DNA of 64,000 bases, from contig BQIV01000004.1 in the NCBI GenBank assembly GCA_021604005.1, positions 62,001 to 126,000 of the forward strand. The letters are read 5' to 3'. The DNA comes from Nitrospirales bacterium (GTDB lineage Bacteria > Nitrospirota > Nitrospiria > Nitrospirales > UBA8639). A program made the translations under genes and the position numbers. The notes beneath the pieces were generated by a model. It saw nothing but the letters and a program-made list of their open reading frames with translations. It was not told where the DNA came from and did no database searches. Shown piece after piece: positions 37,977-49,591 of this stretch (positions are counted from its first letter, which is position 1; the number at the start of each line of letters is the position of its first letter).

Positions 37977-39233
37977 ATGGCTGACTCGAAATTACAGGGG
38001 ACGCGTGTGCTTCTAGGCGTGACGGGGAGTATTGCGGCCTATAAGGCCGTGGGATTACTTCGGACGCTGATGGGGCATGGTGCGGATGTATCGGTTGTCA
38101 TGACGGATTCGGCCACGCGGTTTATTGCCCCGCTCACATTTGAGGTCTTATCGAAACATCCAGTTGCCACAGATATTTTTTCCGGCCATCAGGACATGCC
38201 GCATCTCTCCTTACCCGAATCGGTTGATCTGATTGTGCTGGCTCCTTGTACAGCGAATACCATTGCGCAGTTTGCTCTAGGATTAGCCGATAATCTTTTG
38301 AGCACGCTACTGCTGACGACCCAATGTCCCGTTCTTATCGCGCCGGCGATGGATGGCGACATGTGGGAACAACCGGTAATCAAGCAGCATGTGCAAACCT
38401 TACGAGCTCGAGGGGTCGTTGTGTTGGAGCCGGAGGTAGGGGAGTTGGCCTCTGGAAAGTTTGGCCGTGGGCGTCTTCCGAACGAAGAAACTATTGTTGA
38501 GGCAGTATGCGAACAGGTGGCGGCAACGAAGGAGTTGGCCGGGCGTCGTATCCTTATTTCGGCTGGTCCAACACGAGAGCCGATTGATGCGGTGCGGTTT
38601 ATCTCAAATGGGTCATCTGGGAAAATGGGCTACGCCCTGGCAAGGGCAGCACACAAGCGAGGCGCGGAGGTCACGTTAGTTAGTGGCCCGACGAGCCTTC
38701 ATCCGCTATGGGGCGTCGAGTGCGTTTCAGTCCAGACGGCGGAAGAGATGTCTCAAGCGTTACAGTCGCGATTTGGTGCGGCCGATGTGTTGATCATGAC
38801 GGCAGCGGTTGGAGATTTTCGCCCACTACATCGTCGCGAAGAAAAGTTGAAAAAGAGGGATTGGCAGGGAGAACCTATAGAACTTGAGCGAACAACCGAC
38901 ATCTTGGCGGCCTTGTCGGCTCAACGAACGCATCAACTGTTAATTGGGTTTGCCGCTGAAACGAACGATTTGATTGAAAACGGACGAGAAAAACTGGAAA
39001 AGAAACGTTTAGATATGGTTGTAGTGAATCAAGTCGGAGGCCGTGATTCTGCCTTTGATAATGAGACGAACGAAGTGATTGTGTTGACTCGGCATGGCAA
39101 GGTCACGCCAATGCCACGAATGTCTAAACATCTGGTGGCCAATAGAATATTAGATGAACTTCAGGAATTTCAATTAGCCTCTCCAGCTCTTCCTCCTCAG
39201 TCGCTTTCCAAACATTATAGCGAATCCAAATAA
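37977..39233 (+). CDS. coaBC: Phosphopantothenoylcysteine synthetase/decarboxylase
   Basis: The bifunctional coenzyme A enzyme. The N-terminal flavoprotein decarboxylase half has LGVTGSIAAYKAV, PCTANTIAQFALGLADNLL and APAMDGDMWE. The C-terminal synthetase half has ISAGPTREPIDAVRFISNGSSGKMGYALA and KKKRLDMVVVNQV. The last five codons and the stop (YSESK*) are supplied by the repeat element that begins at 39216, so the native C-terminus was altered by the insertion. The affected tail is outside the catalytic fold, so the enzyme should still work. Confidence 0.95.
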   Translation: MADSKLQGTRVLLGVTGSIAAYKAVGLLRTLMGHGADVSVVMTDSATRFIAPLTFEVLSKHPVATDIFSGHQDMPHLSLPESVDLIVLAPCTANTIAQFALGLADNLLSTLLLTTQCPVLIAPAMDGDMWEQPVIKQHVQTLRARGVVVLEPEVGELASGKFGRGRLPNEETIVEAVCEQVAATKELAGRRILISAGPTREPIDAVRFISNGSSGKMGYALARAAHKRGAEVTLVSGPTSLHPLWGVECVSVQTAEEMSQALQSRFGAADVLIMTAAVGDFRPLHRREEKLKKRDWQGEPIELERTTDILAALSAQRTHQLLIGFAAETNDLIENGREKLEKKRLDMVVVNQVGGRDSAFDNETNEVIVLTRHGKVTPMPRMSKHLVANRILDELQEFQLASPALPPQSLSKHYSESK

Positions 39234-39396
39234 GTTCCAGCTGAAGTCAATCAACTAACCCCGTGGGATACACCGTGAACATAAGGAAGGTTATGCCCGC
39301 CTGGATGACCTGCAGACGATTGACGGTTCAATCACGAAGGGTCAATCAGTATTCAATAGGGTGATCTGTAGATTCGGCATAACTGAAACGGCTATA
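39216..39396 (+). repeat. 181-bp MITE-like element, copy D
   Basis: Begins TATAGCGAATCCAAATAAG and ends GAAACGGCTATA. The reverse complement of 59055-59235 has the same length and ends. The first 24 bp are identical, and about 122 bp from GTGAACATAAGG onward differ at only three positions. Between them a 35-bp core has the same length but only about half its bases in common. The outer ends form short inverted repeats (TATAGC). TA at each border is compatible with mariner/IS630-type TA insertion, which is inference. The rest of the 443-bp coaBC-nqrA gap (39397-39676) holds no gene, only a small palindrome AGGTAACTACCT at 39584-39595. Confidence 0.8.
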
Positions 39397-39664
39397 ACAT
39401 TTCAACCGTTTTTCCTATCAACGATAGGCAGGCAGCCTTGTCCCTAGTTGCGCATCCTGTTGTGGCCTATCCTTCACGTAATCTCACGCATACGGTTGGA
39501 AATATTCTACGATCAGTGTGGAGTCTCATCAATTATCTACGCACGTCATCTCCTGGGTTTGTTCAATAAAATTTGTTCAGATTACAGGTAACTACCTAAA
39601 GAATGTAACGAAGAGGACCGAAAAAGAGTAAGAGGTCTACGCATTGTCGTGTAGTATATTTTAG

Positions 39665-41031
<1,367 letters not shown>

Positions 41032-41032
<1 letters not shown>

Positions 41033-42243
41033 TGCCCTGGCTCCGTCGACTCTTAGATCGCTGGCAACCGCTGTTCCAGAAGGGCGGGCGGTACGAAAAG
41101 TATTTCGTGGTGTACGAGATGATCGATGGATTTCTCTACACCCCGTCGACCGTCACGCGTTCGGCTCCCCATGTTCGCGATGGGGCCGATCTCAAACGTG
41201 TCATGATGTATGTTTTTGTTGCCGTGACGCCATGTATTGCGATGGCGATGTACAACATTGGCTATCAAGCTAATGTTGCCATGGCGCAATTAGGATTGTC
41301 GTCGATTGATGGGTGGCGAGGAACCATCCTCGATAGTGTCGGGATTGGCTATGATCCGGCCAATGTCTTTGCCTGCGTTTGGCATGGATTTTTGTACTTC
41401 TTTCCTGTCTATGTGGTGACACTGGTTGCCGGTGGGTTGTGGGAAGTCCTGTTTGCGGCCGTTCGCAATCATGAGGTGAACGAAGGATTTCTTGTCACTT
41501 CAATTTTATTTGTCTTGACGCTTCCCCCTGATATTCCCTTGTGGCAGGTAGGAATTGGCATTTCCTTTGGCGTCGTTTTCGGAAAAGAAGTCTTTGGCGG
41601 AACAGGGAAGAATTTTTTAAATCCGGCGTTAACGGCACGCGCATTTCTGTTTTTTGCCTTCCCTGCCGAAATGTCAGGCGATACGGTGTGGACAGCTGTG
41701 GATGGGGTGAGTGGGGCTACGGCGCTGGGTATTGGTGCGATAGGCGGACTAGCCGCGATTCACGATGCAGGCTTGACCTGGTCGCAATCATTTTTAGGAA
41801 CCGTCCAAGGCTCAATGGGCGAGACCTCTACCTTAGCCTGTCTCCTCGGTGCGGCCTTTTTGATTTATACGCGAGTGGCGTCCTGGCGCATTATGGCAGG
41901 AGTGGCATTGGGCATGATTGGCACGACAATCCTCTTCAATGTGTTTGGCAGTGTCTCAAACCCCATGGTGAGCCTTCCATGGTATTGGCATTTCGTCATT
42001 GGTGGTTCAGCCTTTGGCATGGTGTTTATGGCTACCGATCCCGTTTCAGCGTCGATGACGACGGTTGGGCGGTGGATGTTTGGCCTGCTCATCGGGTTCA
42101 TGACGATTCTCATTCGTGTGGCGAATCCCGCTTTTCCAGAAGGGATGATGTTAGCCATTCTCTTTGCCAATATTTTTTCGCCACTTATTGATTACATGGT
42201 GATTCAAGTAAATGTCCGAAAACGAGTCCTACGAAATACCTAA
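41032..42243 (+). CDS. nqrB: Na+-translocating NADH:quinone reductase subunit B
   Basis: A 403-residue polytopic membrane subunit that forms the Na+ channel with NqrD/E and carries riboflavin and a covalent FMN. The FMN-threonine site is in GVSGATALGIG. Other family text includes KNFLNPALTARAFLFFAFP and FMATDPVSASMTT. It overlaps nqrA by one base and nqrC by 32. Confidence 0.95.
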
Positions 42244-43084
42244 CATGCCGACATCTTCTCATAGAAAACCGTCACCATTTTTAGGCATTGGGAATATTTT
42301 GCGATTACCCAATGATAGTACGGTCAAGACGATTGTTGTGGCACTCCTCCTCTGTTTGGTGTGTTCCGTCCTTGTCTCCACTGCCGCTGTGATGCTGAAA
42401 CCGTTTCAACTCAAGAATAAGAGTCTTGATAAGAAACGGAATATTCTGCAAGTCGCAGGGTTATATCGAGCAGGTCGCAATATTGAGCAACTATTTCAAC
42501 AGGTTGAACCAAAAGTTGTGAACTTGGCTACTGGAGAGTACGCGAATGAGATTCTTCCAGGAGAATTCGATCAACGGCAAGCCGCAAAAGATCCATTACG
42601 CAATGTGCACATTCCATCAGATCGGGATATCGCGCATATTAAGCAACGGGCTAAGTATGCCACGGTCTATTTAGTTAAAGAACAGGAAGAAATTAAGTAT
42701 TTTATTCTTCCTGTTCATGGGTATGGTCTGTGGTCAACGCTCTATGGCTTTGTTGTGCTTCACAACGATGCCAATACGGTTTACGGGCTTCAATTTTACG
42801 AACATGCCGAAACGCCTGGGCTTGGAGGGGAAGTTGATAATCCAGCCTGGCGCACCAAATGGTCAGGAAAGATGATCTACGATACGAAAGGCACGCCACG
42901 CATCGAAGTGGTCAGAGGGACGGTGGATTCCGGAAAAGCCGAATCAGTATACCAAGTCGATGGGTTAGCTGGTGCGACGCTCACAAGTCGCGGTGTGACA
43001 CACCTGTTGCGTTACTGGCTGAGTCAAGACGGGTTCGGTCCGTATTTACAGAACGTTCGAAATCAGGCGACAGGGACATCATGA
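42212..43084 (+). CDS. nqrC: Na+-translocating NADH:quinone reductase subunit C
   Basis: A 290-residue subunit with one N-terminal transmembrane helix (about 35-57) and a periplasmic FMN-binding domain. The flavinylation motif [13 protein letters not shown] near the C-terminus provides the threonine modified by the ApbE-type transferase encoded downstream. ATG 42212 lies inside nqrB. An in-frame ATG at 42245 is possible. The stop overlaps nqrD in ATGA. Confidence 0.94.
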   Translation: MSENESYEIPNMPTSSHRKPSPFLGIGNILRLPNDSTVKTIVVALLLCLVCSVLVSTAAVMLKPFQLKNKSLDKKRNILQVAGLYRAGRNIEQLFQQVEPKVVNLATGEYANEILPGEFDQRQAAKDPLRNVHIPSDRDIAHIKQRAKYATVYLVKEQEEIKYFILPVHGYGLWSTLYGFVVLHNDANTVYGLQFYEHAETPGLGGEVDNPAWRTKWSGKMIYDTKGTPRIEVVRGTVDSGKAESVYQVDGLAGATLTSRGVTHLLRYWLSQDGFGPYLQNVRNQATGTS

Positions 43085-43743
43085 GTCAAGAAGCACAAAA
43101 AGTCGTTAAAGATCCACTGTTGGATAACAATCCGATTGCTCTTCAAGTCTTGGGTGTGTGTTCAGCACTCGCAGTCACGACTTCATTGGCCACGGCATTG
43201 ATCATGTGTGTGGCCTTGACCACAGTCACCGCCTGTTCGAATGCCTCGATCAGTCTGATCAGAAAACATATTCCCGGCAGTATTCGAATCATTGTCCAGA
43301 TGACCATCATTGCCTCTCTCGTCATTGTCGTCGATCAACTCTTGAAGGCCTTTGCGTTTGAAACCAGCAAGCAACTTTCTGTCTTTGTGGGCTTGATTAT
43401 TACGAACTGTATCGTCCTTGGACGTGCCGAGGCCTATGCCATGAAGCATGGGGTGGGCCTCAGTGTTCTTGATGGGATCGGCAATGGGCTTGGCTATAGC
43501 GTGATACTCATTTTCGTGGGGACCTTTCGGGAGTTGCTGGGAGCTGGAAAACTTTTAGGGTATACGGTCTTCCCTTTGATTTCAGAGGGAGGCTGGTTTA
43601 CCCCAGTTGGGATTATGCTGCTTCCACCCAGCGCATTTTTTCTCATCGGTCTGTTTATCTGGGGGTTGCGAGCATGGAAAACCGAACAGATAGAAAAGGC
43701 TGAGTATCGAATCCATCAGGTTCACCGGACAGAGGTGTTGTAA
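43081..43743 (+). CDS. nqrD: Na+-translocating NADH:quinone reductase subunit D
   Basis: A 220-residue membrane subunit starting [20 protein letters not shown], with about six transmembrane helices and the paired inverted half-repeats typical of NqrD/RnfE ([17 protein letters not shown] and [17 protein letters not shown]). The conserved Cys residues near these two loops hold the intramembrane iron site with NqrE. The frame is open far upstream, but ATG 43081 overlaps the nqrC stop and matches family length. Confidence 0.95.
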   Translation: MSQEAQKVVKDPLLDNNPIALQVLGVCSALAVTTSLATALIMCVALTTVTACSNASISLIRKHIPGSIRIIVQMTIIASLVIVVDQLLKAFAFETSKQLSVFVGLIITNCIVLGRAEAYAMKHGVGLSVLDGIGNGLGYSVILIFVGTFRELLGAGKLLGYTVFPLISEGGWFTPVGIMLLPPSAFFLIGLFIWGLRAWKTEQIEKAEYRIHQVHRTEVL

Positions 43744-44351
43744 TGGATGTTTATCTTCATGTGTTGATCAAGTCCGTGTTTGTTGAAAATTTGGCTTTGG
43801 CCTTTTTTTTAGGCATGTGTACGTTCTTAGCCGTCTCCAAGAAAATCGAAACCGCCTTGGGTTTAGGCATTGCGGTGGTTGTGGTTCAAATGATTACCGT
43901 ACCAGCCAATAATCTCTTGTATCAGTATTTATTAAAAGATGGAGCGTTGGCTTGGGCTGGACTTCCAGACGTTGATCTGAGCTTCTTAGGATTAATTTGT
44001 TATATCGGTGTGATTGCCGCGATGGTGCAAATTCTTGAGATGTTGTTAGACCGGTACTTCCCAGCCTTATATCACGCCCTTGGAATTTTTCTTCCGCTGA
44101 TTACGGTGAATTGCGCTATTCTCGGTGGCACGCTCTTCATGGTGGAGCGGGATTATCAGTTTGGCGAAAGTATGGTCTATGGCATTGGCAGTGGTCTTGG
44201 GTGGGCGTTAGCGATTACCGCGTTAGCTGGAGTACGGGAAAAACTCAAATATAGTGATGTTCCCGAAGGTTTGCAAGGTCTTGGCATTACCTTTATTACC
44301 GTTGGCCTTATGTCGTTGGGATTTATGGCCTTTTCCGGGATCCAATTGTGA
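43743..44351 (+). CDS. nqrE: Na+-translocating NADH:quinone reductase subunit E
   Basis: A 202-residue membrane subunit paralogous to NqrD, with six predicted helices and the half-site [20 protein letters not shown] and [16 protein letters not shown]. It shares one base with the nqrD stop (TAATG). Cys residues in the two conserved loops are present. Confidence 0.95.
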   Translation: MDVYLHVLIKSVFVENLALAFFLGMCTFLAVSKKIETALGLGIAVVVVQMITVPANNLLYQYLLKDGALAWAGLPDVDLSFLGLICYIGVIAAMVQILEMLLDRYFPALYHALGIFLPLITVNCAILGGTLFMVERDYQFGESMVYGIGSGLGWALAITALAGVREKLKYSDVPEGLQGLGITFITVGLMSLGFMAFSGIQL

Positions 44352-44381
44352 CACTATTATGATTTTTGTTGAGGGCCACAC

Positions 44382-45605
44382 ATGGTAGAAGTCGTATTAG
44401 GGGTGACATTGTTTACCATCATTGTCCTCTCGCTGGTGTTCATGATCATTGGCGCAAAAGCGCACTTGGTTCCGACAGGAAATGTCACGATTCGAGTGAA
44501 TGGTGAGAAAGACATTCATGCTCCCGTCGGTGGAAAGTTACTCGGTTCTCTTGCCGAAGCCAAATTATTTGTCTCTTCAGCCTGTGGCGGTGGCGGGACT
44601 TGCGCGCAATGCAAAGTCAAGGTGTTCGAAGGAGGAGGCTCGATTCTTCCAACTGAAACTTCTCATATCACGAAACGTGAAGCGGCTGAAGGTGATCGTC
44701 TCTCCTGCCAAGTGACAGTCAAGCAAGACATGACGATTCAGATTCCTGAAGAAGTTTTTGGCGTGAAAAAATGGGCATGTACGGTTCGATCCAATCACAA
44801 TGTTGCCACCTTTATCAAAGAGTTGGTCCTTGAACTTCCGGCAGGGGAACATGTGAATTTTCGCGCGGGTGGGTATATTCAAATCGAATGCCCTGCCTAT
44901 GGTGCCAAGTTTTCCGATTTTGCGATCGAACCTGAATATCGAGAAGAGTGGGATGGAGCGGATCTCTGGCGTTATGAGTCCCATGTGACCGAACCGGTGA
45001 TGCGAGCCTACTCCATGGCTAACTATCCGGAAGAACATGGTCTCATCATGCTCAATGTCCGTATTGCCACTCCGCCGTTTGGTGCTCATACCTCAATTCC
45101 TCCTGGGAAAATGTCGTCGTACATTTTCAATCTCAAGCCAGGCGATACGGTGATGATTTCCGGTCCGTTTGGTGAATTCTTTGCCAAAGAAACAGAGAAT
45201 GAGATGGTCTTCATCGGCGGAGGTGCGGGAATGGCTCCCATGCGGTCACACATCTTCGATCAACTTCGACGAATTCATTCGAAGCGAAAAATTTCATTCT
45301 GGTATGGAGCGAGAAGTAAACGAGAAATTTTCTATCAAGAAGACTTTGATCAATTGCAAGAAGAACACGAGAATTTTCAATGGCACGTGGCTCTCTCGGA
45401 TCCAAAAGATGAAGACCGGTGGACTGGGTATACCGGGTTTATTCATCACGTGTTATACGAGAAGTATCTTAAACGGCATCCGGCTCCTGAAGATTGTGAA
45501 TATTATATGTGCGGGCCACCGGTCATGAATGCTGCCGTTATGAAAATGTTAGAGGATTTGGGTGTTGAGCGGTCTCAAATTTTCCTTGATGATTTTGGTG
45601 GCTAG
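44382..45605 (+). CDS. nqrF: Na+-translocating NADH:quinone reductase subunit F
   Basis: The 407-residue NADH dehydrogenase subunit. One N-terminal membrane helix is followed by a ferredoxin domain with the 2Fe-2S ligands C68, C74, C77 and C109 ([12 protein letters not shown]...C), then an FAD domain ([11 protein letters not shown]) and an NADH domain ([25 protein letters not shown]). All cofactor residues look intact, so the pump should be functional. Confidence 0.96.
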   Translation: MVEVVLGVTLFTIIVLSLVFMIIGAKAHLVPTGNVTIRVNGEKDIHAPVGGKLLGSLAEAKLFVSSACGGGGTCAQCKVKVFEGGGSILPTETSHITKREAAEGDRLSCQVTVKQDMTIQIPEEVFGVKKWACTVRSNHNVATFIKELVLELPAGEHVNFRAGGYIQIECPAYGAKFSDFAIEPEYREEWDGADLWRYESHVTEPVMRAYSMANYPEEHGLIMLNVRIATPPFGAHTSIPPGKMSSYIFNLKPGDTVMISGPFGEFFAKETENEMVFIGGGAGMAPMRSHIFDQLRRIHSKRKISFWYGARSKREIFYQEDFDQLQEEHENFQWHVALSDPKDEDRWTGYTGFIHHVLYEKYLKRHPAPEDCEYYMCGPPVMNAAVMKMLEDLGVERSQIFLDDFGG

Positions 45606-45678
45606 CATTGTGATTGGTAAGTTCTTGGACGAATTTCATGTGCCCCGTTCTGTACGACGTTCGGAAGGACGACATTTG

Positions 45679-46728
45679 ATGACATATCATTTCTTTATGA
45701 ATCGAGTGTGTCTGTCTTTGTGTTTTCTTGTGAGCGTCTTCGTGAGTTTGACGTCGTGCAGTTCGTTCGTACATGACGAGACTCCTCTGAAGTTTTCCGG
45801 TTCGACGATGGGAACCACCTATGCGGTCACTATCGTGGATCCCTCTCTGCAGACTTCTCGGTCAACGATTCACATGCAGATCGAGCAGATTCTAGCTCGG
45901 ATTACGATGAGCATGTCGACCTATCACACAGACTCTGAACTGTCACAGTTTAACCGAAATCAGACGACTCAGTGGGTATCCGTTTCGCCAGATTTGCATC
46001 GCGTTGTGCAAGAGGCCTTGCAGGTCGGTGAGCTATCATCCGGTGCCTTTGATGTGTCCATTGGACCGCTGGTGGATCTCTGGGGATTTGGTCCCAGCGC
46101 GCGTCAGGATACGATTCCCTCTGACGAAGCGATCCGTGCTCGGTTACGTGCCGTTGGCTACGCTCATCTACAGGTTCAAGACGATCCGCCTGCAATTCGA
46201 AAAACGTTGCCCGCCCTGTCTATCGATCTCTCGGCTATTGCGAAAGGGTATGCCGTCGATCAAGTTGCAGAATATTTAACGTCGCTGCAGTTCACGAATT
46301 ATCTGGTTGAAATTGGCGGGGAACTTCGAGCGCACGGACATAATGCACAAGGAAATCCCTGGAATGTGGCCATCGAGCAACCCATGCCAAGGGCAAGGTC
46401 CATTCAACGTGTGGTTCGACTGAAGAATCACAGTGTGGCAACATCGGGGGATTATCGGAATTTTTTCGAACGTGACGGCATGCGATTTTCACATACGCTG
46501 AATCCGATAACTGGCAAACCCGTGACGCATACCTTGTCGTCTGTGACGGTCATATCGGAGTCGTCCATGAAAGCCGATGCCCTTGCAACGGCACTGCTTG
46601 TGCTTGGGCCAGTGGCCGGGTTTGCCCTGGCGGAACAAGAGCAGATTGCGTCACTGTTTCTCACAATTGACAAAGACGGCGTTCATGAAAAAGTCACGAC
46701 GGGATTTACGCACTTTGGGGAATCATAG
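45679..46728 (+). CDS. apbE: FAD:protein FMN transferase (ApbE family lipoprotein)
   Basis: ApbE attaches FMN to threonines of NqrB and NqrC. The 349-residue product from ATG 45679 (GGAAGGA upstream) has a signal peptide with lipobox LTSC (Cys27), so it is anchored on the periplasmic side where NqrC needs it. Motifs are FSGSTMGTTYAV, SIDLSAIAKGYAVDQVA, YLVEIGGELRAHG and SHTLNPITGKPVTHTL. The frame is open into the end of nqrF, but those residues are not part of the family. Position right after nqrF fits the role. Confidence 0.95.
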   Translation: MTYHFFMNRVCLSLCFLVSVFVSLTSCSSFVHDETPLKFSGSTMGTTYAVTIVDPSLQTSRSTIHMQIEQILARITMSMSTYHTDSELSQFNRNQTTQWVSVSPDLHRVVQEALQVGELSSGAFDVSIGPLVDLWGFGPSARQDTIPSDEAIRARLRAVGYAHLQVQDDPPAIRKTLPALSIDLSAIAKGYAVDQVAEYLTSLQFTNYLVEIGGELRAHGHNAQGNPWNVAIEQPMPRARSIQRVVRLKNHSVATSGDYRNFFERDGMRFSHTLNPITGKPVTHTLSSVTVISESSMKADALATALLVLGPVAGFALAEQEQIASLFLTIDKDGVHEKVTTGFTHFGES

Positions 46729-46739
46729 AAGAGGCTGAT

Positions 46740-46988
46740 ATGGTCATCTTTAGTATTGTATTTGTATTGATGGTCCTGACGGTTCTCGCGATGGCCGTTG
46801 GTGTGCTCACGGGGCGAAACAGTTTAGAGGGGAGTTGTGGCGGACTCAAGACCATCCAAGGGCTTGAGTGCATGGCCTGTCCAACCCCGTGTGAGACTCA
46901 GCAATACCAAGAGCGCCCATGTCCTCATAAACCTGCGAAACCCGTTATCCTCCGTCGTGTGCCTGGTGGTGACTCGTCTCATGCATAA
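46740..46988 (+). CDS. nqrM: Na+-NQR maturation factor NqrM
   Basis: An 82-residue protein with one N-terminal transmembrane helix and a Cys-rich tail: C33 (GSCGGL), C44, C47, C51 and C61. This is the NqrM (DUF539) pattern; NqrM delivers iron to the NqrD/NqrE site. It follows the flavin transferase by 11 bp, as in proteobacterial nqr operons. Confidence 0.9.
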   Translation: MVIFSIVFVLMVLTVLAMAVGVLTGRNSLEGSCGGLKTIQGLECMACPTPCETQQYQERPCPHKPAKPVILRRVPGGDSSHA

Positions 46989-47030
46989 AGAAGGATTGTG
47001 CATGCATCAATTGGCCATAGGAGAAAATGT

Positions 47031-47444
47031 ATGCAATTACATTCGGTCCTAGTGAAAGACTTTATGAAGGCCAGCCCGCTGACGTTTACCCCGGATATGG
47101 ATATTCATGAAGCCATGAAAATGCTGGTTGAACAGTGGCTGTCTGGAGCTGCGGTCATCGATTTGCGCGGAAATCTTGTTGGATTGCTTTCAGAAACAGA
47201 CTGTCTTAGAGTCGGCCTCAATGCGGCGTATCACGATGAATGGGGAGGCACCGTTGGCGACTATATGACTAGAGAGGTAAAAACGATCGATGCCGATGCC
47301 AGTATCGTCGAGATCGCCGAATTATTCACTACAACTCCGTATCGACGCTATCCGGTCTTGAAAGAAAACCGATTAGTCGGTCAACTCAGCCGTCGTGATG
47401 TGATGAAGGGCTTCGTGAAATTACACCAAGAAGGTGTGTGGTAA
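47031..47444 (+). CDS. CBS-domain pair protein at the end of the nqr operon
   Basis: A 137-residue protein with two CBS domains (DFMKASPLTFTPDMDIHEAM and DYMTREVKTIDADASIVEIA, ending VGQLSRRDVM). ATG 47031 is preferred because AGGAG lies nine bases upstream. The frame opens earlier at 46998. CBS pairs bind adenine nucleotides. Its place 42 bp after nqrM raises the idea of an energy-status sensor linked to the Na+ pump, but only by position. Confidence 0.87.
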   Translation: MQLHSVLVKDFMKASPLTFTPDMDIHEAMKMLVEQWLSGAAVIDLRGNLVGLLSETDCLRVGLNAAYHDEWGGTVGDYMTREVKTIDADASIVEIAELFTTTPYRRYPVLKENRLVGQLSRRDVMKGFVKLHQEGVW

Positions 47445-47511
47445 TGAAATCCTAACGCCATTGCTTGTTTAATTTTTTCTCCAAAGCTGGCTACAGCGGC
47501 GAGCGCGAAGG

Positions 47512-47602
<91 letters not shown>

Positions 47603-47735
47603 GCATAGGAAGGTATGTTGTGTGTTCTGAACGATGTGTTGGGCAAGAAACGTCTTGTTGGTTTCACAGTCTTGCATAGACATTCAACGGGTGTGATACT
47701 ACCCTATCGACAGGGCCTTGCGCAAAGTCGGTCTG

Positions 47736-48041
47736 TTATTGGTAGGACACGACGGAAGGGCATCCACGAGATATGCCTTTGGTGATGGTGTGCCTGACGC
47801 TAATCGTCACCGATTTTTGGCAGGTGTGGGGACCGTCATTGTTGATTTTGAGATCGATCCACGTATAAATTTTTTCGCCGTTATCAAATGTGTTGATGGT
47901 ATCGGGTTTTCCCCAATGCTTGATCAATTCGATCTCCGATTTCCCAACCCATGATTGCATGGCTGAGTGAGGGCTGGAACAACCAGTGAGTCCTATACCA
48001 AGCATAATAAGCCAACTGAGGAAGAGAAGTCTGCGTACCAT
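47736..48041 (-). CDS. Small lipoprotein of unknown function
   Basis: A 101-residue protein from ATG 48041: a short basic N-region, hydrophobic core and lipobox LTGC (Cys21). The mature part reads MQSWVGKSEIELIKHWGKPD, then IYTWI and a Cys in HTCQKSV. The G-x-S-x-x-E-L-x-x-x-W-G-x-P-D block is common in small bacterial lipoproteins of unknown role and loosely recalls BamE-like folds. An in-frame ATG at 48071 is an alternative. It follows tadA on the same strand. Confidence 0.75.
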   Translation of the reverse strand: MVRRLLFLSWLIMLGIGLTGCSSPHSAMQSWVGKSEIELIKHWGKPDTINTFDNGEKIYTWIDLKINNDGPHTCQKSVTISVRHTITKGISRGCPSVVSYQ

Positions 48042-48078
48042 GTGGCAGCGAATTCCCGTTTGTCTCTTCATCCATTTC

Positions 48079-48570
48079 TTATGAATCTGAGTTCGTCGCA
48101 TGATCGTCCCGCAATTGTTGAAAAAATGATTGGAGGATGGCACTGCATTCATTGGCCAACACTCCGCCCTGTACCTCGACGAGATGATTGAAATGTGGTT
48201 CATTGAGGAAGTCGGCGAGTGATCCATATGCTCGGCTCTTGGGGTCAGAAGCGCCAAAGACGACTCGACCGATTCTGGCTTGTACCAACGCGCCTGCGCA
48301 CATCGCACAGGGCTCTAGCGTGACGTAGAGCGTGGTGTCATTGAGCCGCCACGTTCCGAGTTGTGCCGAGGCTGAACGGATCGCTGCCATTTCGGCATGC
48401 GCCGTCGGGTCTTGTTCGAGCTCCCGTGTGTTATAGCCTTGGCTAATCACGTGCCCGTCTTTGACAATGACGGCCCCCACGGGCACATCCCCGCGTGTAA
48501 AGGCCTGTTGGGCTTGTTCTAGTGCTAGCCGCATATAGTGCTCATCAAGAGTGGTCAACGCCTGGGTCAT
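48079..48570 (-). CDS. tadA: tRNA-specific adenosine deaminase
   Basis: TadA deaminates A34 to inosine in tRNA-Arg(ACG). Zinc ligands and catalytic Glu are H58-A-E60 and P-C88-A-M-C91, with VPVGAVIVKDG upstream. Length 163 residues is normal. It lies close to tRNA-Ser on the same strand, an arrangement often seen for tadA. Confidence 0.95.
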   Translation of the reverse strand: MTQALTTLDEHYMRLALEQAQQAFTRGDVPVGAVIVKDGHVISQGYNTRELEQDPTAHAEMAAIRSASAQLGTWRLNDTTLYVTLEPCAMCAGALVQARIGRVVFGASDPKSRAYGSLADFLNEPHFNHLVEVQGGVLANECSAILQSFFQQLRDDHATNSDS

Positions 48571-48762
48571 AGGATGTTCCTGTGAGAATATGTCCAGAGG
48601 TCACTCGACCGTCTTCTCGATTTCAAGGGAAGCATCCTATGCGCTTCTCCCATCTTTTCGGATGACGAGGTCAAATAATGAAGGCTATTTTGGATAACAT
48701 GGAGAAGAAAATGCTACCATGAGGTTTCTCGACCTGTATAGAACCTCATTCAGCGAGTACAT

Positions 48763-49446
48763 GTGAAATCAACCAATTCAGTTTCCCGAACCGGTCCGGT
48801 TTCGGTTGAGTATTTGCAGGCTCAATGGACCCGCTTGGCTCATCGGTATTTTGACAGTCGCTTACCGTCCATCATGATCGAGTGGAGTTTGCGTCTGACC
48901 GCCTCGACGGGAATGTTTATCAGTCAAGTCGGACCTCGGAGTCAACATGTTAGTCGAGAGGAGCGGCATGGCGCGGCTCGCCGCATTCGCCTTTCAGCCC
49001 CACTCCTGCAAGATCAACCCGAATCTGAAATCATCCGGACCTTGGCACATGAAATGATTCATCAATGGCAATACGATATTAAAAAACGCTATCCAAACCA
49101 TGGGCCGGACTTTTATGAGGTCATGGCCCGCATGAACCAAGATGGCTTGGGGATTACGGTTCGCCACACGTTAGACCATGAAGTCGAAAAGCTCAGCAAA
49201 TATTTGTGGCGCTGTCTTGCTTGTGGCACGTCGTATCGCCGGCAACGGCGGTCAATTTCCTCTCGTCGTCATCGTTGCGGAAAATGTTACGGGCGGTTGG
49301 AAGAGGTGTTGTTGAATGTCTCTGCACTGGAGTCGCACCCTTCCGTTGAATCTGAGTGTATTTTCATATCTTCCCAAGAGAATTCTTTGAAAAAATCTAA
49401 ACGCTCAGAGGTTGAACAACCTCAACAGCTGGCCTTTGATTTTTAA
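48763..49446 (+). CDS. SprT-like zinc metalloprotease
   Basis: A 227-residue SprT/Spartan-type protein. The protease signature H96-E-M-I-H100 (LAHEMIHQWQYD) is followed by a third His in NHGPDFYEVM, and the C-terminal zinc ribbon has C151, C154, C172 and C175. Family members in eukaryotes cut DNA-protein crosslinks. The bacterial role is less clear. The start is GTG 48763, with no good ATG in frame. It is convergent with the TPR gene. Confidence 0.88.
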   Translation: MKSTNSVSRTGPVSVEYLQAQWTRLAHRYFDSRLPSIMIEWSLRLTASTGMFISQVGPRSQHVSREERHGAARRIRLSAPLLQDQPESEIIRTLAHEMIHQWQYDIKKRYPNHGPDFYEVMARMNQDGLGITVRHTLDHEVEKLSKYLWRCLACGTSYRRQRRSISSRRHRCGKCYGRLEEVLLNVSALESHPSVESECIFISSQENSLKKSKRSEVEQPQQLAFDF

Positions 49447-49591
49447 TGGAAAGGGAACGCGACGACGAGAGGTCTGTTTTTTTTCGTCTCTATACCTCCA
49501 GGCCGTGACTGGTATCCCAGTCGTGTATGAGAGCCTTGTTTCGCTATTCAAAGTCTCGAAAGATTGGACGTTCCGTTATCGATGTGTTGTG

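Noticed and set aside
39584-39595. AGGTAACTACCT palindrome as an nqr operator
   Set aside because: A 5-bp arm palindrome is expected by chance in AT-rich gaps, and no regulator is known to match.
49507-49522. GACTGG/CCAGTC hairpin between the SprT and TPR genes as a terminator
   Set aside because: Short stem and no T run on either side.
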